From NCBI RefSeq assembly GCF_029227915.1, contig NC_079880.1, positions 5,086,001 to 5,150,000 of the forward strand: DNA of 64,000 nucleotides, read 5' to 3'. A program made the translations under genes and the position numbers. Source of the DNA: Hydractinia symbiolongicarpus. Its lineage: Eukaryota > Cnidaria > Hydrozoa > Anthoathecata > Hydractiniidae. The number at the start of each line of letters is the position of its first letter. The stretch's first letter is position 1. Shown here one piece after another: positions 63,801 through 64,000 of this stretch. The notes beneath the pieces are model-generated. The model had not been told where the DNA came from, did not search any database, and saw nothing but the letters and a program-made list of their open reading frames with translations.

Positions 63801-64000
63801 CTTGGCCCGTATAGTCGAATGTATACAAAGAAAGTACCCAGAGAGTAAACTCATTTCCCGAACGATTTTTTAATTTTTTTTTTCACCACTAAAACGCATG
63901 AGACTTGAAGTTTTCAAAAATGTTTTCATTTTTGATGAGACGGTTGATGAAAGAAGTTTAATCGTCAGCAAACGAAATCCCGCGATTTCCCGTAAATCCC
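60872..64000 (-). repeat. Mixed reverse monomers, more diverged near the right edge
   Basis: About 15 monomers with no clear multi-monomer HOR. Two neighbouring units share GCACGAGACGTGTAG (62881 and 63084, 203 apart), so they are a recent single-monomer duplication. Scattered changes such as GGAATTACCC and GGGAATAAACTC are more frequent here than in the HOR blocks. No gene seen; the array runs off the right edge. Confidence 0.82.

Larger units (their letters stand above)
1..64000. repeat. Satellite DNA array, about 203-bp monomer, fills the whole window
   Basis: The landmark ATGAGTTTAC recurs at 28, 231, 487, 689, 892, 1093, 1296 and 1499 and onward at steps of 201-203 bases, except for one long unit. 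The same monomer continues to 64000 with no interruption by unrelated sequence. Monomers in different classes differ at scattered positions and in the A/T linker, while copies of the same higher-order repeat are nearly identical. This is the normal picture of a satellite homogenised by unequal exchange. I do not recognise the family by name. Function is not visible in the sequence; centromeric, pericentromeric or subtelomeric heterochromatin are all possible. Confidence 0.98.
17852..64000 (-). repeat. Long reverse arm of the satellite array
   Basis: From 17852 to the right edge every monomer reads on the reverse strand. The classes A to G of the forward arm all recur, and in blocks such as 25517-30590 they occur in the same C-D/E-F-A-B order when read on the reverse strand. 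The arm shows a series of higher-order repeats of very different sizes, from 3 to 37 monomers. No unique sequence interrupts it. Confidence 0.96.

Noticed and set aside
1-64000. Ribosomal, tRNA or other RNA genes hidden in the array
   Set aside because: I saw no segment outside the monomer pattern and no cloverleaf-like or rRNA-like sequence in the monomer.

Overview
The whole 64-kb window is satellite DNA: by eye roughly 315 tandem copies of a monomer about 203 bp long, with no unique sequence, no recognisable gene, no RNA gene and no transposable element between them. The open reading frames that can be drawn through it (at most 121 codons) are the same stretch of the monomer read again and again, and I do not regard any of them as coding. 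A megasatellite-style array of this size, with higher-order repeats (HORs), points to a eukaryotic nuclear genome, most likely pericentromeric, centromeric, subtelomeric or other heterochromatin. The lineage cannot be told from the repeat. CpG is not depleted (about 13 CpG per 203-bp monomer at about 38% G+C, hand count), which fits a genome with little germline CpG methylation, or a recently amplified family.

Each monomer has a GC-rich half with four phased CGGG tracts, an AT-rich half with a near-invariant 22-bp dyad (9-bp arms, 4-base loop), and an A/T linker that varies in length and defines sequence classes. I call these classes A to G. Key marks, in monomer orientation: A has CCAAGCCCCGG; B has TCCCATCAAATATG; C has the linker TAAAGAAAATAATATA; D has GAAAAGATAATTT and GCTGGCG; E has CTACACGG and AACCCTCTCATC; F has CAGTGTCTC and GCGTTGTAG; G has GTTTGAGGGCG.

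Layout: 1-14430 is a forward arm. It contains a 607-bp trimer, a C-D-E-F-A-B hexamer, a pentamer, a 1421-bp heptamer in nearly three copies, and a 1020-bp pentamer in two identical copies. At 14427-14432 the array flips to the reverse strand, at 15328-15329 it flips back, and at 17848-17853 it flips again and stays reversed to the end. The first and third switches are the same junction copied by a tandem duplication (offset 3421 bp), so one inversion plus one duplication explains all three. The long reverse arm (17852-64000) uses the same monomer classes in the same order. It holds HORs of 8, 10, 3, 4, 3, 15, 37, 6 and 9 monomers, nested in places: a 15-mer lies partly inside a 37-mer duplication of about 7.5 kb.

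There are no genes working together here. The interest lies in the structure: a strand-switch with a near-perfect foldback hairpin at its centre, and a readable series of unequal crossovers (6-mer to 5-mer to 7-mer) preserved in sequence. All coordinates of HOR edges are read by eye and are good to a few tens of bases unless given as exact offsets.
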